Shown one piece after another: positions 45,140 to 55,739 of a DNA stretch of 64,000 bases. The stretch covers positions 47,427,920 through 47,491,919 of the forward strand of contig CM054063.1 in NCBI GenBank assembly GCA_028641055.1, read 5' to 3'. Under the pieces are notes generated by a model. The model had not been told where the DNA came from. It saw only the letters and a program-made list of their open reading frames with translations, and ran no database searches. Position 1 is the first letter of the stretch, and every line of letters starts with the position of its first letter. Origin of the DNA: Alopecurus myosuroides (lineage: Eukaryota; Streptophyta; Magnoliopsida; Poales; Poaceae). The position numbers and the translations under genes are program-made.

Positions 45140-46455
45140 ATCATCTGCAGATGGTTCAAATTGATCAAGAAATGAAAATATTGTGTTGATGATATAACCT
45201 ATTGCCTTTTGTGTGACAATCAACAAAGTTTTGTTCTACAAAAATCGGAAATGTTTTGATACAAAAATTCTAATGTAGTCGAATAACATCTTTGTAAATC
45301 TAAAATTAGTTGGCAACTGATTTTTGTGGCATATGTTGAAACATGTAAGTGATATTGGATTTGTAAACTGAACTATATTTCTTTTATGATTTTAGATCAG
45401 TATGTGAGATTAGTTATCTTTTATAATAAATCACTGAATAAGATAAAATGGTATATCCTACTTAATAGAGAGGTCACATTAAATGGTGAGAATTATCTTG
45501 TTTCGATGTTTCTTCTTCTCATTTACTCATTCAACATCGTAGTGTGCAGTGCTTAGAAACATGAAGATGGTCAAACTTTGAAATTCTTTTACGCGAATAT
45601 ACCATTAAAGATAATATTTTTCTTCTAGGCATAATGCTTAAAATGTTTATACATCAATAGTTAATGATAGAAAAGTAGGACTCTATATTTCCTAGAAGCT
45701 TAACTTCCCTATATCTTTATTTAATGTCTCTACACGCATGTATTTTCAGTGTTCTGTAACATAACTACGGGCTAGGATAGCATATTCAAGACTCTTCATC
45801 ATCGTCAATTTTATAGTGCAATTGGACATGTGTTGATTTTGTTACATGAAAAATACAAGTACACAGTTATAATATTTCCACAAAATAAATCTAGCAATAC
45901 CCAGTGAAACAATTCATCAAATTATTACATGCTTTTCAGTACCTCTGATATTTAATAGTATTGAGACAATGTGTGGATATTAAATATAAAACATATCAAG
46001 CGGTAATCTGTAATTACTTAACCCTTTGTGTATTTTTAAGCCAAATATTTCAAAGTATGACGGACGTTTCCATCGATAGTGAGTCGACAAATGTTGTTTC
46101 TTCATCAGTTTTGAAGAGCTCACATTATTTACGGCATTAAGTGAAATACTCCTTTACTTGACGGACATTCTTATGCTCTGACTCGGCCATGTGTGATGAA
46201 GATGGGAATTTATTTTAGCATGAGACAGTTTCTCATCGATATAGTAACTAACGTTGCGACTTTATTAATCTTACAATTCTACGACTCCAAACTCTGATCA
46301 TCCTCGATCCTTTTATGATATTTGTTGGTCTGATGTACATAGTGCGACCAATTTAGTGGCTTTATTAATTTTAAAATTACATTAATGCAAACTTCCACCT
46401 GGTATTGTGAGTGTGTTGGACTGATGAATGTCGAATAAATATGTTATTTATATGT
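45140..46455 (-). other. Helitron internal DNA, 3' part
   Basis: AT-rich, no coding frame or gene piece recognised. Confidence 0.55.
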
Positions 46456-46686
46456 CTCCCTCCATTCAGAATTACCCTATGTCCCGGGCTTATCTAAAGT
46501 AAAATTTTACGAAGGTTGACAAATATATAGAAAAATATCAACATCTAGGATATTAAATAATTATTATTAGAAACATCATAAAACATGTTTTCATATTATA
46601 TAATTTAATATTATAGATACTGATATTTGTTGCTTTAGTTGACTTAAATTAAACTTAGAAAGTAAGGTGTGTACAAATAGAAGAAG
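46456..46686. mobile_element. Stowaway-like MITE in the Helitron
   Basis: It starts CTCCCTCCATTCAGAATTACC and ends with a decayed match, ACAAATAGAAGAAG followed by TA. The interior has the inverted-repeat, AT-rich character of grass Stowaway elements (TTGACAAATATATAGAAAAATATCAACATC and its partial inverse). The terminal repeat on the right is eroded. Confidence 0.6.
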
Positions 46687-47538
46687 TACGTACCGGTCAG
46701 TTTACACTTCACCTGCGACGGGGATTATGGATAGATATTACGGGCGTGGATATTTTTATTAGAGCCTCTTAGTTGGAGCTCCATATTTTCCGCGGGAGCT
46801 GTAGCTGCATCGGTCAGTAATTTAAGTCGGAGTTATCTGCAAATATACGACGATCCAGTCGGGCCCTTATAATTTTCCATCTAAACTGTAAGCACCAACC
46901 AGATTTTTTCCCTCGAACCTATCAACCAGGGTGCTAGTCTCGTACCATGCTGATTTTTTTAAAACGGTGCATCTACTTTTGAGTCTTTTCTGATGGAAAT
47001 ACCTTCTTTTGAGACTTTTCTGATGAAAGTACATGTTGGATAATAAATTACAGATTATATAGAAGTAACACGGTAGACGTTCCATGCTCCAAAAAAAAAA
47101 GGTACATGCTGCAGTCGTGGGATTTGATAGCTGATGTCTGCGGGTTTTTCTAACGGACATGTTCACCAACGGATTACAGCTTACAGAAGTTGTAACGAAT
47201 ACGTTACATACTTTTAGGGAAAAAAATACGAATATGTTCTAGCAATGGGCCATCGTTTTTTTTAGTTTAACAGGCCACCGTTGATTTGCATACTTTTTTT
47301 TTCAGGGAGCTTATAACAGCCCGTGCAATAGTTATGTGAATATAAATAGTAGGAAAAATTATGTACACGTGACAATGAACATAAATAGTGTCCCATATGT
47401 TACGTAACTTCAAATATTTACTAAAATCTCAACCATACAATTTAGATCTAACCATCCGAATTAATTTGGATGATGTGGATCAATATGGTGGCTCTATTCG
47501 ACAACCTTATATTGCTTTTAGTATATAATAGAAATAGA
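46687..47538 (-). other. Helitron internal DNA, 5' part
   Basis: AT-rich. Segments near 46970-47030 repeat the phrase TTTTGAGACTTTTCTGATGAAAGTAC. A 100-codon minus-strand frame (47169-46867) has no recognised domain and is not called. Confidence 0.45.
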
Positions 47539-47970
47539 TTGCCCAGCTGTAATTTGTTCACCCAACATGCTATCTTTTATGGAGAGACACCACTAGTGAA
47601 CCTATGAACCCCGGTCCATTTTTCCACACTGTTAAACAAACCACAACTATTTCCTGCTTTCTTTAGTTATTGCAAGCATACATCATTTTCCACACTATAG
47701 TCTAATCTTTGTTCTCAGCAAGACCGGTGATATTGACAACCTCACTTACCGTTGGGACAAAGTATTTTGGTTGTGATGTGTGCAGGTTCCACGTTGTTGC
47801 TGACACCGGTGAAGCGCCACCACCACCGTCAGTGGCATCAACCTTCCTAAGATCCTCTTCCTCCTACTGGATTGATAACCTTGGTTCTTAACTGAGGGAA
47901 ATTCTGGCCGCTTGCTCATCACACCCTCCTCTTGGGGTTTCCAACAACTTCATCAATTCTACAAGCATCA
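47539..47970 (+). repeat. 3' segment of solo LTR-D
   Basis: It continues LTR-D after the Helitron: TTGCCCAGCTGTAATTTG to CTACAAGCATCA. Contents such as CACCGGTGAAG and ACCTTGGTTCTTAACTGAGGGAAA match the inverse strand of 10100-10500. It ends at the GGCAT TSD copy. Confidence 0.88.
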
Positions 47971-47975
47971 GGCAT

Positions 47976-48097
47976 CTTGTCAATAGGTTAGTCCGAAAAA
48001 TCAATAAAAATGACATAAAGTGTATAGCAAACATGTAGGAAACACCATGAAAACAACATGGAACATCAGAAATTAAGGATACGTTTATGACGTATCA
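47976..48097 (-). repeat. Gypsy-C 3' LTR, displaced start segment
   Basis: The minus strand starts TGATACGTCATAAACGTATCC at 48097. It is collinear with the first 120 bases of the LTR at 53215. Confidence 0.9.
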
Positions 48098-48113
48098 ACA
48101 TCCCCAAGCTTAG
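48098..48113 (-). other. Polypurine tract of Gypsy-C
   Basis: The minus strand reads AAGCTTGGGGATGT directly before the 3' LTR start. Confidence 0.8.
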
Positions 48114-51050
48114 TTCCTACTCATCCCCGAGTAGGTAAACGATAAAAACACATAATTTCTGAGGTGACATGCTACCAACATAAACTTGATCATCAATAAT
48201 GTAAAAGCATATGTAAGCTGAGATCATAGAACTTCAACACAAGCATGATAAATAAAATTTTAACAATAAACCATAGTAATCATCTTGCATCATGAGAAGT
48301 AACACAAATAAAAGATCATGAATAACAATGCATCAAAAGTTATACGTTTGTTTCAAGTATAGAGAAAACATGGCAAACTGATATTTCACTAGTCCTTAAG
48401 AGTGGTGCAAAACATAAATGCCAGGTGTACCTTCAAAGTTCATGAGGAAGACTAGAACAAATAATTAGAGAACAAAAAATAACACATCATGAATCAATTA
48501 ATAATGTTTCTCGGACAAATGCACATTAAACTCAGAATGGCAACTATGCTCTCTCAACTATGCATAAAGTTACAAGATGGAGACTCAACATAAAAGTAAA
48601 AGAAAGGCCCTTCGCAGAGGGAAGCATGGATCACTCATGTGCCAGAGCTTTTATTTTATTAAACATAGGTATAGAAGGTTTGACACTCCTCCCATCCATC
48701 TTACACAAACCATGGCTAACCGAATAATCGGGTGCCTGCAAACAATCACATACCGTGGAGGAGTGTCTATATTTTTTAGAGAGGTGTATGCTTATGTCAA
48801 CGAATGGTGAACAAAACATATAGTACGTCAAAGCCAAATAGACTTCACAAGAGCGTCTCCCATAGAAGTACGCATCTGGGTAGAAGGTCATCCCTATTTC
48901 CCTTTTGTTTACACAATTATGCTTTGACTGATAAATCAGGGGCAAAAATAGTGAAGAGAATTTGTTGTATTACTTTGGGGCTGGGCACCCTGCTGCCAAC
49001 TCTTCTATCAGTTGGATAAGCGGATGAAGCGACTAGTCCAAGGTGTGAAAGTCCAATCAACAAGTGAGATAAAGATTCTCTATTTACATCCTCATGAGCT
49101 AAAACAAGAGCACAAAACATGAGTAATTTTGAAAGTTTTAAAGGTAACACATGAGCAATTTACTTTGGTGTGGCGGTTAAATACCACATGTAGGTAGGTA
49201 TGGTGGACACATTGGGCAAACTTTGGTTTTTGGGAGTTGGATGCACGAGTAGAGCTCATGCTCAGTACATGTGGAGCCTAGCAAAAGACTTGGAGCGACA
49301 AATCAAGAGAGCATAAGAGCTATAATCGTGCATAGCGACATAAACATCATTAATAAAAGCATAGGTGGTACCACAAGTTCAAAAACTACATGATCATAGA
49401 GTCTATAAGTGACTAGTTCATAGTCATAAACAAGGTGTGAGCATGCGCCAAGTCAACCAAATAAAACATTCAAAGGAGAACACCACAAATTTATGCTTCA
49501 ATATGATAAGAACAACTCATGATTCTTTCAATGTCAAATTAAACACTCTTAGATATTTGAGACTAATCATGCTACTAAATAACCACTAGGATTTAGAATT
49601 AAAATAACACCTAGAATGATATGAAAAATTCTAGCCACAGTCTATACAAGCTTCTACTTGCACCGTTATAAATTCTACTTCAAGGAACAATTTCTTTTCC
49701 CAACAAGCACAATACAAAATATGTTTTAAAAAAAACTATCTAAATGAAACAGAAAGAAAACATGAGAGAACTCACATAACTCTACTAAAACTAACTGATT
49801 TGAATAAGAGATGCAAAGAAAACAAGAGCTAAACATGATTTTTTTGCAGCAGCTAGAAGAAAAACTAAGAATACGAGCATATTAAGTATTCAAACGAAAA
49901 AGAGGAGCATGTCTCTCTCCCAAAAAAAGAATGATAGGATCAAACTATATTATTTCAGCAAGGAAAACAAAATAAAACAAGAGAAAATAAAAGAAAAACA
50001 AACAAACGCTCCAAGTAAACTTCATATGATGTGACCGAATAAAAATATAGTTTCACTAGAAGTGACCTGATAGATTGATTATGAAGAAGGGGATGCCTTG
50101 GGAATCCCCAAGCTTAGATGCTTGATTCTTCTTAAAATTTGCTGGGATGAACCACAGAGGCACCCCAAGCTTTGACGTTGCACTCTTCTTGATCACATAT
50201 ATCACCCTCTTCTCTTGACCCTTGAAAACTTCCTTCACACCACACTTAAAGAGTAATTCGCATTACAGGGTTAGTGAAACAATACAAAATCCATGGGTTC
50301 TGTATGGGCACAAGCAAAGAAATCCACTGCAAAAAAAAATGGCAGAATCTGTCAAAACCACAATAGTCTGTAAAGACGAATTTTTTCGGGGAACTTATGT
50401 TGCTCAGATCGAAAAACTTAAAGAACAAAAAAGTTGCGGATTAGCTGAGGAATAAGCACAAAAAATTGCAGGTCATTCTGATTTTCCTCTGAATTATACG
50501 ATTTTTACGGTGGACACCAAAAATTTATTTCCTGTGCAGAAATCCAAAACCAACTCCAACTCTCGTCAGAAACTTTACTTGTCACAACTAAAACATGAAA
50601 AGGAGTTTCTACAGAAGTATACAACCCCTCGACTCAAATAAAACAGAGAAAAACAAAGAAAAAAATGAAACCATGGGTTATCTCCCAAGAAGTGTTTTTC
50701 TTTAACGCCTTTTAGCTAGGCCCAGAAAAGTGGAATCAAATGTTTTCAAGTGAAGAAGAATCCAAGTCAATAACTTCCTCCAAACCCCAATTGTAGGAAA
50801 TGGAACCTTAGACACCCGCGAAGATGATTCAACATACAAATCACTTTTAGTTTCACTAAATTTTTTTATTAATTTTAAGCACATTAGGGGATTTCGGTTT
50901 AGGCACCTTGGGGACATACATAATTTTTTTCTCTTTTCCCACAGAAGGTTTATCCCTTTTAAACTTGAGAGAAGAAAATTTTGAGCTTAAAGTTTCCATA
51001 GGATCTTCTAATTTACCAATCCTCATATTTTGACTATCATGGATATTGCT
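48114..51050 (-). other. Internal region of Gypsy-C, mostly non-coding
   Basis: No pol domain was seen in 2.9 kb. The part at 48630-49210 is related to 7440-7950 of Gypsy-B. A segment near 50056-50240 (minus strand) encodes a short frame with CCCCAAGCTTTG and CCCCAAGCTTAG repeats but no known domain. Confidence 0.55.
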
Positions 51051-51053
51051 ACC

Positions 51054-51419
51054 TTATAAAAAAGTGATTTTCTTATTGATACTTACTATTGATTCATTAA
51101 CTTTGCTAGCATTATCAAGGAAATTTGGCAAATTTTTCTCCATAGAGTTTAGCTTTTTAATAACATCATCTAAAGTGATCTCAGTTTTAACAACCTTAGT
51201 AGGTGGTGTTCCAACTAAACTTTCAATTAAATTACATGCTTCCAAAGCAGGTGTTCCCAGAAAATTACCGCCTGTAAGAGTGTCTAGAACATACCTATAC
51301 CAGCTAGTAATACCAACATAAAAATTCCTAAGAAGGATTAAGGTGGAATATTTCTTAGTGCATCTACTTTCTCCACCTTGTTGCTTAAAATAACGAACTT
51401 CAACTTTAGGAACACTCAT
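51054..51419 (-). CDS. Gag-like remnant of Gypsy-C
   Basis: A 121-codon minus-strand frame contains SWYRYVLDTLTGGNFLGTPALEACNLIESLVG, which resembles the part of Athila-type gag with GG(x)F and a following Glu/Ala-Asn-rich helix. A coiled-coil-like tail follows (VIKKLNSMEKNLPNFLDNASKVNESI). The N-terminal gag domain and zinc knuckle are not seen, so this is at most a fragment, truncated relative to full gag proteins of 400 or more residues. It lies about 170 bp inside the primer site. It may still be translated from element RNA. Confidence 0.5.
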   Translation of the reverse strand: MSVPKVEVRYFKQQGGESRCTKKYSTLILLRNFYVGITSWYRYVLDTLTGGNFLGTPALEACNLIESLVGTPPTKVVKTEITLDDVIKKLNSMEKNLPNFLDNASKVNESIVSINKKITFL

Positions 51420-51586
51420 TTTTTAGCAAGACTAAAAACAGGAATAAAACTACAGCTAGGATAAGAACTAATTTTATTTTTGTGTTTTTGACAAAGAGAA
51501 GCAAACAAGACAAAATAAAATAAACTAAGCAAAAACAAAGTAAAGATATTGGAAGTGAGAGACTCCCCTTGCAGAAATTCTCTTCC

Positions 51587-51604
51587 TCCCCAGCAACGGC
51601 GCCA
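51587..51604 (-). other. Primer binding site of Gypsy-C
   Basis: The minus strand reads TGGCGCCGTTGCTGGGGA, close to the tRNA-Asp primer site TGGCGCCGTTGCCGGGGA, 11 bases inside the LTR end at 51616. Confidence 0.88.
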
Positions 51605-51615
51605 GAAAAATAGCT

Positions 51616-53215
51616 TGATGGTGCATATCTTGCACTTGTTGGGAAACCCCAAGAGGAAGGTATGATGAGCACAACATCAGTTTTCCCTCAGTAAGAAACC
51701 AAGGTTTAATCGACCAGTAGGAGGAAGGAGTAACTTCATAATGTTGATGCAGCTGAGATCGCAGGGCGCACTACCGGTTCAGCAGCAACGTCGAACCTAC
51801 ACAACACAATCAAATCACTTTGTCCCAAGGAAGCAGTGAGGTTGTCAATCTCACCGGTTTTGCTGAACACAAAGAGGTTAAACGTATGGTGTGGAAAACA
51901 GTATGAGAACAATATGTAAGAAGTAGTAACAGTATGAAAACGGTGGAAGCAGTGGAAGCAGTGTGTGTATTATCAGAATGAGAAAATGGACAGGGGTCCA
52001 CAGTTCACTAGTGGTGTCTCTCTGTGAAAGATAAATAACATGTGTGGTGAACAAATTACAGCTGGGCAATTGACAGAAATGAAGACTGCACCGTAGTGCA
52101 TATGCAAGACATAAAGATTACTATGTGATTCATGCGGGCATTGCAACAAAATACATAGAGCGTCATACAACTGCATCTATGACTAATATCATCCGAACAA
52201 ATGTGTGGTAATAAGTTGCAAGCAAAAAATTATCGCAGTAAGCTAAGTGTGTAATGTAAACAATGTAAACTAAGTAAGCACCATTGTTTTCTCCCTAATG
52301 GCAACAACACATCCTCCATCCGTCACGTTTCTGTCACTCGAGCACACATGCAAAGGATGCATGAACCCACTATCGAGCATAACTACTCCCTCTTGGAGTT
52401 ACTAGCATCTACTTGGCCAGAGCATATACTAATAACGGAGAGCATGCAAGATCATAAATAACATATGCATGAAGATAACATGATAAATTGATAATCAGAA
52501 GACATAGCATTACACATTCATTAGAACCCAGCAAACACAACATGTAGCATTAGATAAACTTGATCTTGATCATGTAGGGAAGCTCACGAGATCTAAACAT
52601 GAAGTACAAAGTGGAGAAGACAACCATCTAGCTACTGCTATGGACACGTAGTCGAGGGACGAACTACTCACGCATCATTTCAGAGAAGGGCATGGTGGTG
52701 TAGACCCCTCCGGTGATGAATTCCCTTCCCGACAGGGTGCTGGGGAGAGCTACAGAACCCTCCCGATCTCGGGATGACGATGATGGCGGCCTCGGGTGTT
52801 TCTCGGGGAAAGTGATATATCTTTAGGGTTGACGTATCCGGGGGTATAAATAGGCGAAAGGGCGATGCCGGTGGACGCCCGAGGGGCCCACACCACCCCT
52901 AGGCGAGGCCAGGGGCGCGCCGCCCTATGGTGTGGCCCTCCTGTGGCCCCCCTCCGGGCCTCTTCGGGACTCCGTGGAACCTTCGGTAATTCTAAGACCT
53001 CCGGGCTTCGAATTTTCCAATTCCGAGAATATTTCCAGAACAACTTTTCTAAAACTAAAAACAACAGAAAACATGGAACTGGATCTATGGCATGTTGCCA
53101 ATAGGTTAGTCCAGAAAATCAATAAAAATGACATAATGTGTATAGCAAACATGTAGGAAACAACATGAAAACAACATGGAACATCAGAAATTAAGGATAC
53201 GTTTATGACGTATCA
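51616..53215 (-). repeat. 5' LTR of Gypsy-C
   Basis: The minus strand starts TGATACGTCATAAACG at 53215 and ends GATATGCACCATCA at 51616, 1600 bp. The minus strand TATTTATAC at about 52852-52844 is the likely TATA region. The copy is collinear with 10058-11553 plus 47976-48097. Confidence 0.92.
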
Positions 53216-53220
53216 CCGAG

Positions 53221-53506
53221 CCGTCGACGTGAGCGGTGAGACCGAACTTTGCGAGGGCGGCGAGGAACTGACAACGCTAGAGGTCGTAATTCTCCTTCTC
53301 CTAGTCAAAGGTGACCAAGACGTGATCGCGGATGCATAAGCCTTGGAGGAGAGTGGTTGCGAGAGGCTGGGTGGCTACGGGGAGGCTGAAATCTTCATCA
53401 GATTTGGAATCAGAGGAGGAGGAGGAGTGGGAGGAGGAGGAGCTCATGGCTGGTTGGTTGGGGGAGAAGGGGCAGCGGAAGAATTGGATCTAGAAGTCTG
53501 ATACCA
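53221..53506 (-). pseudogene. Copia-A primer site and gag N-terminus
   Basis: The minus strand reads TGGTATCAGA (53506-53497), the initiator-Met tRNA primer site, directly after the 5' LTR. An ATG at about 53448 opens MSSSSSHSSSSSDSKSDEDF, then VATQPLATTLLQGLCIRDHV, then a stop, then FLAALAKFGLTAHVDGS. The frame runs straight into the gag at 10057 once Gypsy-C is removed. One or more stops make it inactive. Confidence 0.82.
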
Positions 53507-53702
53507 TCTCACAGCCAGAGCGAGTTCGTGAGAGAGATTTGTGCAACACTAATTCTATTGATTGCCAGTGGTACACTTATGTAGTACAGGAGCTCAACTA
53601 ACCCATACACGAAGATAGCCTTAAGAATAGGTCCTAGATACGTTACGGATATAAACCACTAGGACCACTATCTACACACACACGTGCACACGTTTGCTAA
53701 CA
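53507..53702 (-). repeat. 5' LTR of Copia-A
   Basis: It aligns along its length with 2926-3132. The minus strand starts TGTTAGCAAACGTG at 53702 and ends GGCTGTGAGA next to the primer site. Confidence 0.85.
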
Positions 53703-53707
53703 ACGCC

Positions 53708-53969
53708 CACGCACCCCGTGACCTCTTGTCACTTGACCGGACCAGCACTGCCGCCGAGTTCCTCCTTGCGCCGCCGGAATACCATGCGTCTGTGGATACT
53801 AGCCGTTGGCGCAGCCTGTCCGGGCCGCGCCATCCCTGTGCAGATCGTCGCCGCCTCACTCTTCTCTTCCTTGCACCACCGCTGGTACGGGTCCCAGTCA
53901 CTGCCGGCGGTGCGGCTCCCTGTGGCTATACGTGGCCAAAGTTCGGGTCGGGCTTTGGGCTGGGCCTAA
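53708..53969 (+). pseudogene. Continuation of an unknown ORF split at its start by Copia-A
   Basis: When Copia-A and one TSD copy are mentally removed, ATGCC at 2921-2925 joins 53708 in frame and opens about 88 codons to a stop at 53967-53969. The predicted product is Pro-, Ser- and Arg-rich near the start, with a hydrophobic stretch (LWILAVGAACPG) about 30 residues in. I do not recognise it. The 3' part runs into GGGC-rich repeat-like sequence, so the reading frame may not be a real exon end. The TATA box and leader upstream make a former gene plausible but unproven. Confidence 0.35.
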
Positions 53970-54758
53970 AAAAATTTGACGCGCAAATCTCAGGCCCGAG
54001 CCCGGCCCTACTATCGGGTCATAAAAATCAGGCCCGAGAAAGCCGACTTGGCCCGACCAGCCCAGCTCGACTATGACCAAAATGTGTTCTCATCAAGCCC
54101 GAGCCGAGCCCGGGATTCTTGTGCCGGGATGCCCATGGCCAGGTATACCCGTGTCCGCCGCCTAGGGCTCCCACCCTGTTGTCGCCCCACTTCCGCTCCC
54201 GATGTCCCCTGCTCACCTGAAGTGGAACAAATCGAGGAAGGAGGATGACCTCCAACTGTATCAGGAGCCACGCGCTGGAGAAGAAGCGCGTCCGCCACCG
54301 GAGCTGGCCTCAACAATCTGGAGGACCCACTATTCCAGTGCAGCGTATGCGAGGTGTTCCACATATTGTTGCACACGAGCTGAGTAAACATGAGAAGGTC
54401 AAGCCTACTAGAAGAAAGGAGTTGATCCCATTTTCTTCTGATCTACTTGACCTTTAGTTTCTTCATGCCTGTAAGTAAAAATAGATCTGGTGTACTTATC
54501 TAAAATGCCATACTTTCATCTATTTTTCTTGCATAATTCCACATTTTTTTGGAGGGTGGTTGTCCTGGCATACTTTTGCAATGCAATATTTTACCCTAGT
54601 GTGACTCTGGAATAGTTTGTTGTTACTTACAAAAGAAGTCATTCAACATTAACTTCCCTGGTGTGACTCAGTTAATTACCAAATAATGTAATTTCTCAAT
54701 TAGCGCTCTACTGATCTGGGTTACAACGGTGGCAGGTACAAATAAACATGTCACTAGT
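53970..54758 (+). other. Low-copy-looking segment downstream of the nest
   Basis: From 53935 to 54130 there are repeated GGGCCGGGC/GCCCGAGCCCGG phrases in both directions, like an unassigned grass repeat. From 54190 to 54460 two overlapping plus-strand frames (61 and 70 codons) have no recognised domain. The phrase CCTGTAAGT near 54470 could be a splice donor. The rest is AT-rich. It ends at CTAGT (54754-54758), the left TSD copy expected for Gypsy-I. Confidence 0.45.
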
Positions 54759-55739
54759 TGATACGTCATAAACATATCCATAATTTCTGATGTTCTATGT
54801 TATTTTGATGCCATATGCTACATGTTTCTTATACACTGTAAGGTCCCCCAGAACCACTGTTCAAGGACACCTCCGATATGCATACATTCACGATCATAGA
54901 TCACACCAGTCGTGAACAACATATCAAGTTGGTACACAGATACAATATCCATTACCCGATTGCATAAAACACTTACAAAAGGAACATGGTCACATGACCA
55001 AGTCCAACACAACCGCCACGCAGAGCAACACACACAGCGGAAGACTAAACACACAAACGTAGTAGAGCCCAAGTCACGGCTTAACCTACAGGTTGCTAAC
55101 CGGGAGACGATCCTAGTTCGCAAAGCCATCAGCTCCGTACTCCTCTTCATAGATCTCCTTCTGAGACTCCTCCTCGAAGTCTGGCAAGTAAATACCAGGG
55201 ACGAAACCAATATGAGTACATTTGAATGTACTCAGCAAGACACCCATCATGTAGCTTACCAAAATGCAAGTATGCTTATATAGTTGAGTAGGTAGGCTAT
55301 ACATAGGGTTCACTATCAATGATATATTAAAGACATATCATAGTTGATTTTTAAAAAATCTCTGTATCTTCGTTGAAGAAGATACTTCAAAAGAAAAAAA
55401 TATAGTTTTCTTTCTCTTGTAGATATCACATGTACAAGAGGTGTTATAAACTCATTTTTTAGAAGGTTTTCTCTTTGCAAAACTTCTTGTAAAACAACTT
55501 CTGGCTTTTCATCAAAGGTACCTCCACGGTACAAGATTTTCCTCCTTTCAGAACTTCACAAGTCCAACTCCTTTTTTGAAAAACTCCTTTTTGAAAACAT
55601 TGACACAATTCTAGCTGCATGGTCATTCAACTGTCCATATCCGAGGACGCGGCTATTCAGAATAGTTTGACTCTGCAGAGGTGTACACAATCCATGAGAT
55701 CCAGTACATCCGCCATGAACAACCACGGACTGTAACAAC

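Larger units (their letters stand above)
45109..47538 (-). mobile_element. Helitron (non-autonomous) inside solo LTR-D
   Basis: On the minus strand it begins TCTATTTCTATTATATACTAAAAGC (47538) and ends in a 9-bp hairpin, 11 nt and CTAG (45109). Insertion is exactly between A and T with no TSD: LTR-D reads TTTGTCAA before and TTGCCCAGCTG after. The empty site, GTCAATTGCCCAGCTG, is seen in the related LTR at 52060-52080 (inverse). No RepHel protein frame was found. All four hallmarks of Helitrons (5' TC, hairpin, CTRR end, A/T target) are present. Confidence 0.92.

Noticed and set aside
47539..47970. A separate small element
   Set aside because: It is the 3' part of solo LTR-D; removal of the Helitron and Copia-E gives one continuous 1587-bp LTR with matching TSDs.
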